Both the position numbers and the translations under genes were made by a program. Positions 42,568-50,591 of a stretch of 50,591 nucleotides of DNA are shown one piece after another. How positions within the stretch are numbered: the first letter of the stretch is position 1; every line of letters starts with the position of its first letter. Origin of the DNA: an uncultured Rubrobacteraceae bacterium (lineage in GTDB: Bacteria; Actinomycetota; Rubrobacteria; Rubrobacterales; Rubrobacteraceae). The notes beneath the pieces were generated by a model. It was not told the DNA's origin, ran no database searches, and saw nothing but the letters and a program-made list of their open reading frames with translations. The stretch lies in the NCBI GenBank assembly GCA_902806055.1, contig CADCVD010000024.1:1-50591 (forward strand). The letters are read 5' to 3'.

Positions 42568-44112
42568 TTAGCGGGCGACCTCGGTAACCCTGCTCTCGCG
42601 GATCACGGTCACCTTGATCTGGCCGGGGTACTCTAGGTCATTCTCTATCTGCTTGGAGATGTCGAAGGCGAGTTTGGCGGCGATGCGATCGTCGACCTCA
42701 GAGGGTTGTACCATCACCCGGATCTCTCGGCCAGCCTGTATCGCATATGCCTTGTCGACCCCTCTGTGACCGAGGGCGATATCCTCGAGGGAGCGCAGAC
42801 GTTCGATGTAGGTCTCCGTCGTCTCCCGTCTCGCGCCGGGGCGGGCGGCCGAGACCGCGTCGGCGGTCGCGACGAGTACGTCCTCGACGCTCTCCATCTC
42901 AAGCTCGTGGTGATGGGCGCTTATGGCCCGCACTACGTCGTCGGACTCGCCGCACTTCTTTGCGAACCGTCCCCCGATAAGGGCGTGCGTACCCTCGACC
43001 TCGTGATCTATCGCCTTGCCCACGTCGTGAAGAAGTGCGGCGCGGCGCGCCAGCTTCACGTTCGCGCCGAGCTCTGCCGCCATCATACCGCAGAGGTTTG
43101 CGACCTCGACCGAGTGGGCGAGGACGTTCTGACCATAGGAGGTTCGGTACTTCAGAGCTCCAAGGAGCCGCAGCAGGTCGTTGTGCATACCGCCCGAGAT
43201 CTTGGCGTCGTAGAGCGCCTGTCGACCAGCAGCTTTCATCTCCTTCTCGACATCCTTTTTCGCCTTCGAGACGAGCTGCTCTATACGGCCCGGATGAATG
43301 CGCCCGTCCTGCACGAGCCGCTCCATGGAGACGCGACCGATCTCACGGCGTACCGGGTCGAAGCTGGAGATGACGACGGTCTCGGGGGTATCGTCGATGA
43401 TCACGTCCACGCCGGTAGCGGCCTCGAATGCCCGGATGTTCCTCCCCTCGCGCCCGATGACCCGTCCCTTCATATCGTCTGAGGGCAACGCCACCGCTTT
43501 TACCGTAGACTCGGCGGTAACATCCGAGGCGAGCCGCTCCATGGTTGTCGCTGTGATGCGCCGAGCCTCCGCGTCTGCCGTCGCCTCCGCCTCAAGGGTC
43601 TTATCACGCACCATACGACCGAGCCTATCTTCGAGCTCGACCTCAAGCTCAGCGAACAACCTTTGTTCAGCGTCGGCACGCGTAAGACCTGCGACCTCTT
43701 CCAAAACCTTTAGCTGCTCGGCCTCACGCGCCTCCAGCTCAGCGATCCGCTCGCGTATCATCTCCTCGCGGCGCCCCAACTCGCGACGCTCCCGGTCGAG
43801 CTCAGAGTCGCGCCGATCGAGAGACGCGTCGCGGTTGTCGAGACGCTCCTCCACGCGAGCAAGCTCGGCACGGCGGGAACGTATCTCTGATTCTGCCTCA
43901 TCCTTTACTCTGAGTGCCGCCTCCTTGGCCTCCAACTCAGCCTCGCGACGGGAGGTTGCAGCGGCACGTTCAGCGTCCTCGATTATCGACTTGGCGTCGG
44001 CCCGAGCTTCGGCCTGACGCGCAGCCACCTTCGATCGATAGTACAAGTACCCCGCGGCCGCGCCTAGCACGAGACCGCCGGCCAGCCCCAGGACCAGCAG
44101 CAAAACGTTCAT
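42568..44112 (-). CDS. rny: Ribonuclease Y
   Basis: Membrane-anchored endoribonuclease that starts mRNA decay. Transmembrane helix (1-25), long coiled coil (25-200), KH domain with GRVIGREGRNIRAFE, and HD domain with HSVEVANLCG and LLHDVGKAIDHE. ATG 44112 is chosen because GGAGGAAAA lies eight bases upstream and the helix starts at residue 2; 514 residues. A very stable hairpin occupies the leader just before the ribosome-binding site. Confidence 0.95.
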   Translation of the reverse strand: MNVLLLVLGLAGGLVLGAAAGYLYYRSKVAARQAEARADAKSIIEDAERAAATSRREAELEAKEAALRVKDEAESEIRSRRAELARVEERLDNRDASLDRRDSELDRERRELGRREEMIRERIAELEAREAEQLKVLEEVAGLTRADAEQRLFAELEVELEDRLGRMVRDKTLEAEATADAEARRITATTMERLASDVTAESTVKAVALPSDDMKGRVIGREGRNIRAFEAATGVDVIIDDTPETVVISSFDPVRREIGRVSMERLVQDGRIHPGRIEQLVSKAKKDVEKEMKAAGRQALYDAKISGGMHNDLLRLLGALKYRTSYGQNVLAHSVEVANLCGMMAAELGANVKLARRAALLHDVGKAIDHEVEGTHALIGGRFAKKCGESDDVVRAISAHHHELEMESVEDVLVATADAVSAARPGARRETTETYIERLRSLEDIALGHRGVDKAYAIQAGREIRVMVQPSEVDDRIAAKLAFDISKQIENDLEYPGQIKVTVIRESRVTEVAR

Positions 44113-44135
44113 ACAAATTTTCCTCCAAAAGCCGC

Positions 44136-44177
44136 CCGCCACGGCGACCGGGTCCTGTGACCCCGTCGCCGTGGCGG
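44136..44177 (-). terminator. Long hairpin between recX and rny (terminator or rny leader structure)
   Basis: Perfect 13-base arms CCGCCACGGCGAC (44136-44148) and GTCGCCGTGGCGG (44165-44177), then an inner GGGTC/GACCC stem and CTGT loop across a C-C mismatch. On the - strand GGC and TTTT follow, so it can end recA-recX transcripts. The rny ribosome-binding site begins within about ten bases, so any read-through transcript would present this stem to rny. Confidence 0.75.
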
Positions 44178-44196
44178 CGGTCAGTATCTCCGGTCT

Positions 44197-44814
44197 TTAC
44201 TCTCCAGTCTCCAGCCGGTACAGCCGAGCAATCTCAGCGCATACCTCCGCCGAATAGCCCCTCCGCACCAGGAAACCGTAGACCCGGCGCGCTACGGCAT
44301 CCGAGCCTTCTCCGGTATTATACCGCCGACGAGCGGCTTCGAGAGCGGCCCCGTGTTCCGAGCGCTCCCCGAACTCCTCCTCTACCGCGCCGCGCGCCAC
44401 CTCCTCGCTCACCCCGCTCCGGCGAAGCTCTCCGATAATGCGACGCGGACCGTACTTTCGTGCCTTGCCGCGCGCGGTCTCGCGAGCGAACTCCTCGTCA
44501 TCGAGGTACCCAAGCTCCTCCAAACGCCCCACGACCGCGTCTACAGTCCCCAACGCGTACTCGGCTCGCGCGAGCCTCTCGCGCAGCTCTCCCACGGCAC
44601 GCGCCCGGTACCCCAGTATGTTGAGAGCCCGGTTCATCGCCAGGGGCCCCTCCCCCGCCACCCTCGCCGCCAGAAGCTCCTCCGAGGAGAGCGTGGTACC
44701 CTCGCGGAGCCCGCGCTCGAACAGGACGGAGGGGTCAAGCTCTGCCCAGAACTCTCCGTCGACAAAGACCTTCGCCCTGCCGCGGCGCTCTATGATGCGG
44801 GTTACCTCCGGCAT
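44197..44814 (-). CDS. recX: Regulatory protein RecX
   Basis: Modulates RecA by binding its filament. 205 residues made of three-helix repeats: ALNILGYRARAVGELRERL, LGYLDDEEFAR and KYGPRRIIGELRRSGV, typical of RecX, with the LVRRGYS end. Located 21 bases after recA on the same strand, the standard arrangement in Actinobacteria. Confidence 0.93.
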   Translation of the reverse strand: MPEVTRIIERRGRAKVFVDGEFWAELDPSVLFERGLREGTTLSSEELLAARVAGEGPLAMNRALNILGYRARAVGELRERLARAEYALGTVDAVVGRLEELGYLDDEEFARETARGKARKYGPRRIIGELRRSGVSEEVARGAVEEEFGERSEHGAALEAARRRYNTGEGSDAVARRVYGFLVRRGYSAEVCAEIARLYRLETGE

Positions 44815-44835
44815 CCCGCCCCTTCTACAGCCCCT

Positions 44836-45888
44836 TTAGGCCAGGCTATCCGCCGACTCCCCGGCCCCGTCGCCCGCCAGAGCGTCTGGCGAGCCAGCCG
44901 GCTGGCCAAAGCCGAGCTTCTCGTAGATCTCGGCGAGGATGCGCCCGCGTACATCGTCATGCTCCTTAAGGAACTGCTTGGCGTTCTCGCGGCCCTGGCC
45001 GAGCCTCTCGTCGCCATAGGCGAACCACGCGCCGGACTTTTGCACCACGCCGTGTTCGATACCTATGTCCAGCAAGCTCCCCTCCCTGGAGATACCTTCG
45101 CCGTACATAACATCGAACTCGACTACCTTGAACGGCGGCGCCACCTTGTTTTTTACAACCTTGACGCGCGTCTGATTTCCGACCGTATCGTTGCCAGCCT
45201 TCAAAGCACCTATACGCCTGATATCGAGCCGAACGCTAGAATAAAACTTCAGCGCCCGACCCCCGGGTGTCGTCTCGGGCGAGCCGAACATCACCCCGAT
45301 CTTCTCCCGCAACTGATTGATAAAGATCGCCGTCGTCCCCGAACGAGAGAGCGAGCCCGAGAGCTTCCGCAAAGCCTGACTCATAAGTCGAGCCTGAAGC
45401 CCGACGTGCGAGTCTCCCATCTCACCCTCAATCTCAGCTCTAGGCACGAGGGCGGCGACGGAGTCAACAACGACGAGGTCGAGGGCGCCGGAACGAATTA
45501 GGGTATCGGCGATCTCCAGGGCCTGTTCGCCGTTATCAGGCTGGGAGAAGTAGAGATTTTCGAGATCGACGCCGATAGCTTCAGCATAGGATGGGTCCAG
45601 AGCGTGCTCAGCGTCGATAAACGCGGCGAGACCACCGGCCTTCTGGGCCTCGGCGATTATATGCAGGGAGAGGGTGGTCTTCCCGCTAGATTCTGGACCG
45701 AATATCTCGATAATGCGGCCTTTAGGTACGCCGCCGACGCCGAGCGCCAGGTCGAGCGCCAGGGCGCCGGTAGAGATCGAGGCGACCTTTTTAGGAGGTT
45801 CGTCGCCCATACGCATAATCGAGCCCTTGCCAAACTGCCGTTCTATCTGTGAAACGGCGGCGCCGATAGCCTTCGTCTTATCCAACAC
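44836..45888 (-). CDS. recA: Recombinase RecA
   Basis: Forms ATP-dependent filaments on single-stranded DNA for recombination and SOS induction. Walker [11 protein letters not shown], Walker [13 protein letters not shown], the L2 loop [14 protein letters not shown] with [13 protein letters not shown], 350 residues, acidic tail. Start TTG 45888 or GTG 45891, with GGAGG just upstream. No intein is present. Promoter recognised upstream. Confidence 0.98.
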   Translation of the reverse strand: MLDKTKAIGAAVSQIERQFGKGSIMRMGDEPPKKVASISTGALALDLALGVGGVPKGRIIEIFGPESSGKTTLSLHIIAEAQKAGGLAAFIDAEHALDPSYAEAIGVDLENLYFSQPDNGEQALEIADTLIRSGALDLVVVDSVAALVPRAEIEGEMGDSHVGLQARLMSQALRKLSGSLSRSGTTAIFINQLREKIGVMFGSPETTPGGRALKFYSSVRLDIRRIGALKAGNDTVGNQTRVKVVKNKVAPPFKVVEFDVMYGEGISREGSLLDIGIEHGVVQKSGAWFAYGDERLGQGRENAKQFLKEHDDVRGRILAEIYEKLGFGQPAGSPDALAGDGAGESADSLA

Positions 45889-45922
45889 ATCCTCCAGTGA
45901 GACATTTCGATGATCCTCTTAG

Positions 45923-45960
45923 TACAGACGAATTATACTGTAGGCGGTAGGGCCTCCCAA
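45923..45960 (-). promoter_or_regulatory. recA promoter with overlapping inverted repeat
   Basis: On the - strand TTGGGA (45960-45955) and TATAAT (45937-45932) lie 17 bases apart. TACAG (45923-45927) and CTGTA (45938-45942) form an inverted repeat with ten bases between, covering the -10. The typical Gram-positive LexA box CGAAC-N4-GTTCG is not found here, so the repeat may be an alternative operator. Confidence 0.6.
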
Positions 45961-45991
45961 GAAGCAAAAGGCGTAGGTATCTGCCGCTATA

Positions 45992-46846
45992 TCAGGGCTC
46001 TACCGGAAACTCACGAGTTGCGGGTTGCCCGTAGTTACCAAGGCGTTCGATATCCTGGCCGCCGAAATCGACCTCCACAGCGCCTGCGTTGGAGGTCGAG
46101 ACGCTTATGACGCTTTGCGCCTCGAACGTCTGGGAGAAACCGGGCTGGGCGAACTGGTCAAGGACGACCGCCCCGTCCGCCGTAACGGTGAGCCCCGCTG
46201 GTAGATCCCGAACAGAGACTGTTACCTGCGCGGTCTTCTCCGAAGCGGTAGTAGCAGTTGGCTCGCTCGCGCTCCGGGCAGCTGGCCGGGTCGTTTCTGG
46301 TGTTGCGGCGGGCTCTTCAGCGGACTCCTCCTCCGCCGCCTCCCCTTCCTGGACTAAAGCCGGGTCTTCGGCCTGATTTTCAACGGGCTGAGAGCGGATG
46401 CCTATATAGTAGAGGACTCCTACGACGGTGGCGAGCACGAGCAGGGCGAGCGCAAGGGTTAGGATAGTAGCGCCCGAGACCCGCCGACGCTCGGCCCCGA
46501 TCCCGCCCGGGGATATAAAGGGACGCTCAAAGCGGTTCGTCGGAGGCTCTTCATAGTTGAATTGGCGCTCGCGGCGCGGAGAGCGGCGCTCTTTAAGCTC
46601 GCGCGCGAGCATCTCTCCATCGAGGCCGAGGAAGTTCGCATACGTCTTCAGAAAGCCGCGCGTGTAGACGTGATCCGGGAGCATGGAGAAGTCTTCACGC
46701 TCGAGACCCTCTAGGTAACGCGTTCGAATCTTTGTAGCATGCTCCACGTCTTTGAGGGAGAGGCCCTTCTCCGTCCGTTTCTGCTCAAGGAGAGGTCCGA
46801 TCTGCCTCCCTTCCTGCTCAAAGTTTTCCCGCTCACCACCTTCCAT
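45992..46846 (-). CDS. RodZ-like helix-turn-helix membrane protein
   Basis: 284 residues: cytoplasmic helix-turn-helix of the RodZ type (12-85, IGPLLEQKRTEKGLSLKDVEHATKI and the MLPDHVYTRGFLKTYANFLGLD segment), a transmembrane helix near 125-148, an acidic/Pro/Thr linker, and a C-terminal DUF4115-like beta domain (205-275). RodZ links MreB to the wall machinery. No mreB is in the window. Often found beside ftsK, as here. Confidence 0.87.
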   Translation of the reverse strand: MEGGERENFEQEGRQIGPLLEQKRTEKGLSLKDVEHATKIRTRYLEGLEREDFSMLPDHVYTRGFLKTYANFLGLDGEMLARELKERRSPRRERQFNYEEPPTNRFERPFISPGGIGAERRRVSGATILTLALALLVLATVVGVLYYIGIRSQPVENQAEDPALVQEGEAAEEESAEEPAATPETTRPAARSASEPTATTASEKTAQVTVSVRDLPAGLTVTADGAVVLDQFAQPGFSQTFEAQSVISVSTSNAGAVEVDFGGQDIERLGNYGQPATREFPVEP

Positions 46847-46899
46847 AGGGCGGAGGGTATCATAAAGCTTGGAATTGGCGACTGGGACTCGGTCCTGTT

Positions 46900-49188
46900 C
46901 TAGAGTCCCTCTTCGCTTGCCGGGGGACGGTCGCTCTGTCCGTTGTCCGGGCGGGCAGACGCGCCTTCGCCGTCACCGAAAATATTCGCGAGATCGAGCT
47001 CCGTAGCGGCCACCGAGCGGCTCTTGGAACCCTCGTAAGGACCTACTATCCCTTTACGTTCGAGAGCGTCTATGATACGTCCGGCGCGCGAGTAGCCGAC
47101 CCTGAAACGGCGCTGCACCGCGCTCACCGAAGCCTGCTGAGTAGAGACCACGAAGCTGGCCGCTTCGGGGAGCAGATCATCCTCCGGCTCGCCCGTCTCC
47201 TCTTTATCGGACTTCGGCTCCGTCACCTCCTCGATGTAACGAGCCTCGACACTCTTGGAGCACGCAGAGACGATGCGGTCCACCTCGGACTCCGAGATGT
47301 AGGCGCCCTGGACGCGAGAGGGACGAGAGGCCGAAACGGGCTTGTAGAGCATGTCGCCCTGACCGAGGAGGGCCTCCGCTCCCGCAGCATCCAGGATCAC
47401 GCGAGAGTCGATCTGGCTGGAGACGGCGAATGCGATTCGGCTCGGGATGTTTGCCTTGATCATACCGGTGATAACGTCCACGCTCGGCCGCTGCGTCGCG
47501 ACCACGAGGTGAATGCCTACCGCCCGCGCCTTCTGGGCGAGACGTATGACCGCATCCTCGACCTTGGCGGCAGCCGTCATCATAAGGTCTGCAAGCTCAT
47601 CTATAACAACGACTACGTACGGCATCTGCCTCTCGGCCCGGTCGTTGTAGCCTTCTAGGCTACGCACCCCCATCCTCTCGAGAACCTCGTAGCGCCGCTC
47701 CATCTCCGCTACCGCCCAGCTTAGCGCGTTAGCAGCCTTCTTCACATCGGTTACGACGGGGGTGATGAGGTGCGGAACCCGGGCAAACTGCGAGAGTTCG
47801 ACTCTCTTCGGGTCTATAAGTACCATCTTGACCTGACGCGGGTCCGTGGTCAGGAGGAGCGAGGTTAGAAGACCATTTAGCATGACGCTCTTGCCGCTCC
47901 CCGTAGTACCGGCGACAAGAAGGTGGGGCATCTCGGCGAGGTCGAAGAAGACCGCTCGGCCCGAGATGTCCTTGCCGAGGCCTACGGGCAGACTCCACTC
48001 GTTCGCGTTCGGGTACTCTCGAAACACATCGCCCAAGGTGACCATCGCCGGACGGGTGTTAGGCACTTCCACGCCGACGGCGCTCTTGCCGGGGATAGGG
48101 GCGAGGATCCGAACCTCCGTCGCAGCCAGGGCGTAGGCTATGTCCTGCTGGAGGTTTCTCACCTTACCGACCTTGACGCCGCTGCCCAAACGCAGTTCAT
48201 AACGCGTCACCCGCGGCCCCACGACCGCGCGCACTACCTGCGCCTCAACCCCAAGCTCGGCGAGCGCCTGCGTGAGCCTCCGACTCGTCCCCTCCGCGTC
48301 GTGCTCCGGGCTGCCCCGCCCGAGCCCCAGCAACGACATCGGTGGCGGAGAATACTCACCGGGGATGGCCTCCCGCTCCTCCTCGAAACTCGCCCCCTCA
48401 GCCGGCTCCGGCAAGACGACCTCGAACCCCTCCCCTGCCGGCTCCTCTCGCTGGGTCTCCTCAAAGGAAGGGGCAGGAGCGGAGGGGGGCGCCTCGGGCG
48501 GCGAAGCTGATTCCTCCTGGACGGTCTCAGGAGTCGGTTGGCGAGTCGACTCCTCTCTTCTGTGGCGGCGGTCCTCGCGCAGGATGCGCAACCTCTCCTG
48601 CACGAAACGAGCGACGTCACCCGCCGCGAGGGCGGCTGTCTTTAAGGAGATGCCAGTAAGCAGCGAGAGGGAGAGCGCGAATAGGGCCGCGAGCAAGAAA
48701 GCGGCCCCGACCACGCCGCCTGTGCCTTCTATTGCCCCGTACAGGACGCTTCCTACAAGGCCGCCGTAGTTCTGGTAAGCCGGTGACTCGAAGCGCTGCT
48801 CCGGAGGCAAACCGGCGGCCAAGGTCGTGGCGATAACGAGCAAGATGAGAGCAGCGCCTAAGGTTCTGTCCCATGGTAGCCGGTCCAGCAGCAAGAGCAG
48901 CCCGGCCAGCATCGCGAGCGGAGCGAGCAGCAGCCCGGCGAGACCCGCGAGCTGCAAAGCGCCTCTTATGCCGGCCTCGCCGAGGAAAGCCCCGCCCCCG
49001 GTTATGAACGCAGCGGTAAAGAAAAGCCCTGTGACGAGCAAGACCGCGCCGATAACCTCGCGGCTTACGGCCCGTTTGAAGAAGAGAGCCATACCCCAGC
49101 CGCTCTTCTTTCGCTTAGATGGTTTGCGACTGCCCCTGCCAGAATTCTTCTTCGCGGGTCGACTGGCGATCCGTTTATCCGTAGCCAT
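46900..49188 (-). CDS. ftsK: DNA translocase FtsK/SpoIIIE
   Basis: Pumps DNA through the closing septum and aligns chromosome ends for Xer recombination. Four N-terminal membrane helices (about 45-185), a Pro/Glu-rich linker, motor domain with GTTGSGKSV (Walker A) and VVVIDELADLMM (Walker B), and C-terminal gamma winged helix (RFRVGYSRAGRIIDALERKG) that reads KOPS-like sites. 762 residues. Confidence 0.95.
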   Translation of the reverse strand: MATDKRIASRPAKKNSGRGSRKPSKRKKSGWGMALFFKRAVSREVIGAVLLVTGLFFTAAFITGGGAFLGEAGIRGALQLAGLAGLLLAPLAMLAGLLLLLDRLPWDRTLGAALILLVIATTLAAGLPPEQRFESPAYQNYGGLVGSVLYGAIEGTGGVVGAAFLLAALFALSLSLLTGISLKTAALAAGDVARFVQERLRILREDRRHRREESTRQPTPETVQEESASPPEAPPSAPAPSFEETQREEPAGEGFEVVLPEPAEGASFEEEREAIPGEYSPPPMSLLGLGRGSPEHDAEGTSRRLTQALAELGVEAQVVRAVVGPRVTRYELRLGSGVKVGKVRNLQQDIAYALAATEVRILAPIPGKSAVGVEVPNTRPAMVTLGDVFREYPNANEWSLPVGLGKDISGRAVFFDLAEMPHLLVAGTTGSGKSVMLNGLLTSLLLTTDPRQVKMVLIDPKRVELSQFARVPHLITPVVTDVKKAANALSWAVAEMERRYEVLERMGVRSLEGYNDRAERQMPYVVVVIDELADLMMTAAAKVEDAVIRLAQKARAVGIHLVVATQRPSVDVITGMIKANIPSRIAFAVSSQIDSRVILDAAGAEALLGQGDMLYKPVSASRPSRVQGAYISESEVDRIVSACSKSVEARYIEEVTEPKSDKEETGEPEDDLLPEAASFVVSTQQASVSAVQRRFRVGYSRAGRIIDALERKGIVGPYEGSKSRSVAATELDLANIFGDGEGASARPDNGQSDRPPASEEGL

Positions 49189-49254
49189 AAGGCTCAGTCT
49201 AGCGCAGAAGAGCCAGATGCAGCGGCTAGCGCCTTATGTGGTGCGTTGCTTCCC

Positions 49255-50591
49255 CTAAACCTCAACTATTAGGGGTAGGATGATCGGGCGTTTGCGCGTC
49301 TTCTGGGAGAGAAATGCCGAGAGGTCCTTGCGAATCGCCTTCTTAAGCTCGCCCCAGTCGGTCACCCGCTGCTTCGCCGTGCGCTCCAGAGTCTCCGTGA
49401 CGACGCTCATCGAGTCTTCCACGAGACCGTTCTGGGCCTGCTGATCCACGAAGCCGCGGCTAATAACGTCCGGCGGGCCGAGCAGCTCGCCGCTCTGGGC
49501 GTTGATCCTAGCTACGACTATGAACATCCCTTCCTCGGAGAGCTGCTGACGCTCGCGCATAATTGACTCGGAGGTGTCAGCGACGCTCCCGGCGTCCACC
49601 AAAAACATGCCCGACGAGACCGGATCTAAGCGCCGCGCCTCCCCGTCTCTGAACTCGACCGGCTCCCCGTTCTCCAGGATGAAGATATTCTCTTGTGAGA
49701 TGCCCATAGCTATGGCGGTATTGGCGTGATGCCTGAGCATCCTGAACTCGCCGTGGACGGGCACGAGGAACTTCGGTTTCAGGAGGGAGAGCACGATCTT
49801 CTGCTCTTCCTGGGCGCCGTGGCCCGAGACGTGTACCGGCTCCAACGGGCTGTAGTGGACGTCCGCTCCTCGCTTCATCAGGTTGTTGATCGTCCGCGCG
49901 ACACCTCGCTCGTTGCCCGGTATCGGGTGCGCCGAGATCACGACCGTGTCGTCCTGTCCGACCTCGATCGTTCGGTGTGTCCCCGCGGCGATCCGGCTGA
50001 GAGCCGCGAGTGGCTCCCCCTGGGACCCGGTCGTCAGGATCACGATGTCGCCGTCCGGAACCTTGTTGATGTCCCGCTGTTCTACGAGCATCGAGGACGG
50101 TAGATCTAGATAACCTAGCTGGCGGGCTATCTCCACGTTGCGGATCATGCTTCTGCCCGTTACCCCGACGAGCCTGCCGCACCGTTTGGCAGCTTCGACA
50201 ACCTGCCCGACACGGTGCAGGTGCGAGGCAAAGGAGGCGACGATAACGCGCCCCTTGGCCGCTTCTATCACCCGGTTGAGCGTCTCGCTGACGACGCGCT
50301 CAGAGGGCACGTAGCCCGGACGCTCGGAGTTGGTCGAGTCGCCGAAGTAGGCGAGCACGCCCTCGCTGCCTAGCTCCGCAAGGCGGGAGAGATCCATAGG
50401 TTCACCCTCAATGGGGGTGAGATCTATCTTATAGTCGCCGGAGAAGACTATAAGGCCTGCATTCGTACGAAGCGCCACGGCAACCGCGTCCGGGATGGAG
50501 TGGTTGACGTTGATGAACTCAAGGCTAAAACCGCCGAGCCTCTGCGTATCTCCCGCCTTTACCTCCCGTAGGTCTCCCTTCTTGATACCGT
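49255..50591 (-). CDS. rnj: Ribonuclease J, 5' end beyond the window
   Basis: Metallo-beta-lactamase fold exo/endoribonuclease of mRNA and rRNA processing. Open to the right edge; the N-terminal HxHxDH metal motif lies outside. Present: VNHSIPDAVAVALRT, GDYKIDLTP, the beta-CASP domain with FGDSTNSERPG, HPIPGNE and SGHGAQEE, and PVHGEFRMLR with a late metal His. The visible part is 445 codons; GTG 50478 is internal, not the start. Pairs with rny upstream as the RNA decay machinery. Confidence 0.96.
   Translation of the reverse strand, partial: GIKKGDLREVKAGDTQRLGGFSLEFINVNHSIPDAVAVALRTNAGLIVFSGDYKIDLTPIEGEPMDLSRLAELGSEGVLAYFGDSTNSERPGYVPSERVVSETLNRVIEAAKGRVIVASFASHLHRVGQVVEAAKRCGRLVGVTGRSMIRNVEIARQLGYLDLPSSMLVEQRDINKVPDGDIVILTTGSQGEPLAALSRIAAGTHRTIEVGQDDTVVISAHPIPGNERGVARTINNLMKRGADVHYSPLEPVHVSGHGAQEEQKIVLSLLKPKFLVPVHGEFRMLRHHANTAIAMGISQENIFILENGEPVEFRDGEARRLDPVSSGMFLVDAGSVADTSESIMRERQQLSEEGMFIVVARINAQSGELLGPPDVISRGFVDQQAQNGLVEDSMSVVTETLERTAKQRVTDWGELKKAIRKDLSAFLSQKTRKRPIILPLIVEV

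Noticed and set aside
45889-45991. Classical Gram-positive LexA box upstream of recA.
   Set aside because: No CGAAC-N4-GTTCG or close variant was found; only the TACAG/CTGTA repeat is present, with arms in the opposite order to the E. coli box.

Overview
The window is a dense, high-GC stretch of a bacterial chromosome made almost entirely of housekeeping genes. It most resembles a deep-branching actinobacterium of the Rubrobacter type. The evidence is the gene order (tlyA-nadK-recN-pyrG, scpA-scpB-rluB-cmk-der, FHA protein-MerR, and hflX-miaA-miaB-recX-recA-ftsK-rnj, all as broadly seen in Actinobacteria), a PriA without helicase motifs, and a small RsiG-like protein carrying a single c-di-GMP motif, a form described from the Rubrobacter lineage. 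No rRNA, confident tRNA, insertion sequence, prophage or CRISPR array was seen. Many genes start with TTG, and neighbours often overlap by four bases (TTGA, ATGA, GTGA).

Layout on the + strand. 1-6206: end of a probable rpoZ, then coaBC, metK, priA, def and fmt (CoA, S-adenosylmethionine, replication restart, initiator-Met processing). 6332-11122: a type IV pilus assembly cluster (PglD-like acyltransferase, a prepilin peptidase split by a frame change, pilM, pilN, pilO and a PilP-like low-complexity protein). 11283-14478: shikimate genes aroC, aroK, aroB, aroQ. 14479-14964: a 486-base gap with hairpins. 14965-20216: efp, nusB, prenyl synthase, tlyA, nadK, recN. 20636-30274: pyrG, an unknown gene, an alanine-dehydrogenase-like gene, scpA, scpB, rluB, aroA, cmk, plsC, der. 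30403-33138: a structured leader with a 32-codon upstream ORF coupled to a large NDP-sugar pyrophosphorylase. 33205-36201: RsiG-like protein, zinc-ribbon/FHA protein, MerR regulator, apt and a Xer recombinase.

From 36209 to the end all genes lie on the - strand. They are two secreted proteins sharing an unfamiliar C-terminal motif, a RibD-C reductase, hflX, miaA, miaB, a GHKL ATPase of unknown role, rny, recX, recA, a RodZ-like protein, ftsK and a 5'-truncated rnj. This block combines tRNA modification, RNA decay, recombination and cell-division functions.

The most notable observations are these. Several genes look intact but have lost catalytic residues of their family: the CoaC half of coaBC, the alanine-dehydrogenase-like protein, the mutase half of the sugar pyrophosphorylase, and the PglD-like protein. 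A c-di-GMP-responsive RsiG-type anti-sigma lies in the same window as type IV pilus genes. There is a split prepilin peptidase, a probable CTG start for miaA, a very strong hairpin against the rny ribosome-binding site, a palindrome over the recA promoter, and a C-terminal module shared by two adjacent secreted proteins, one of which starts at an eight-G tract.
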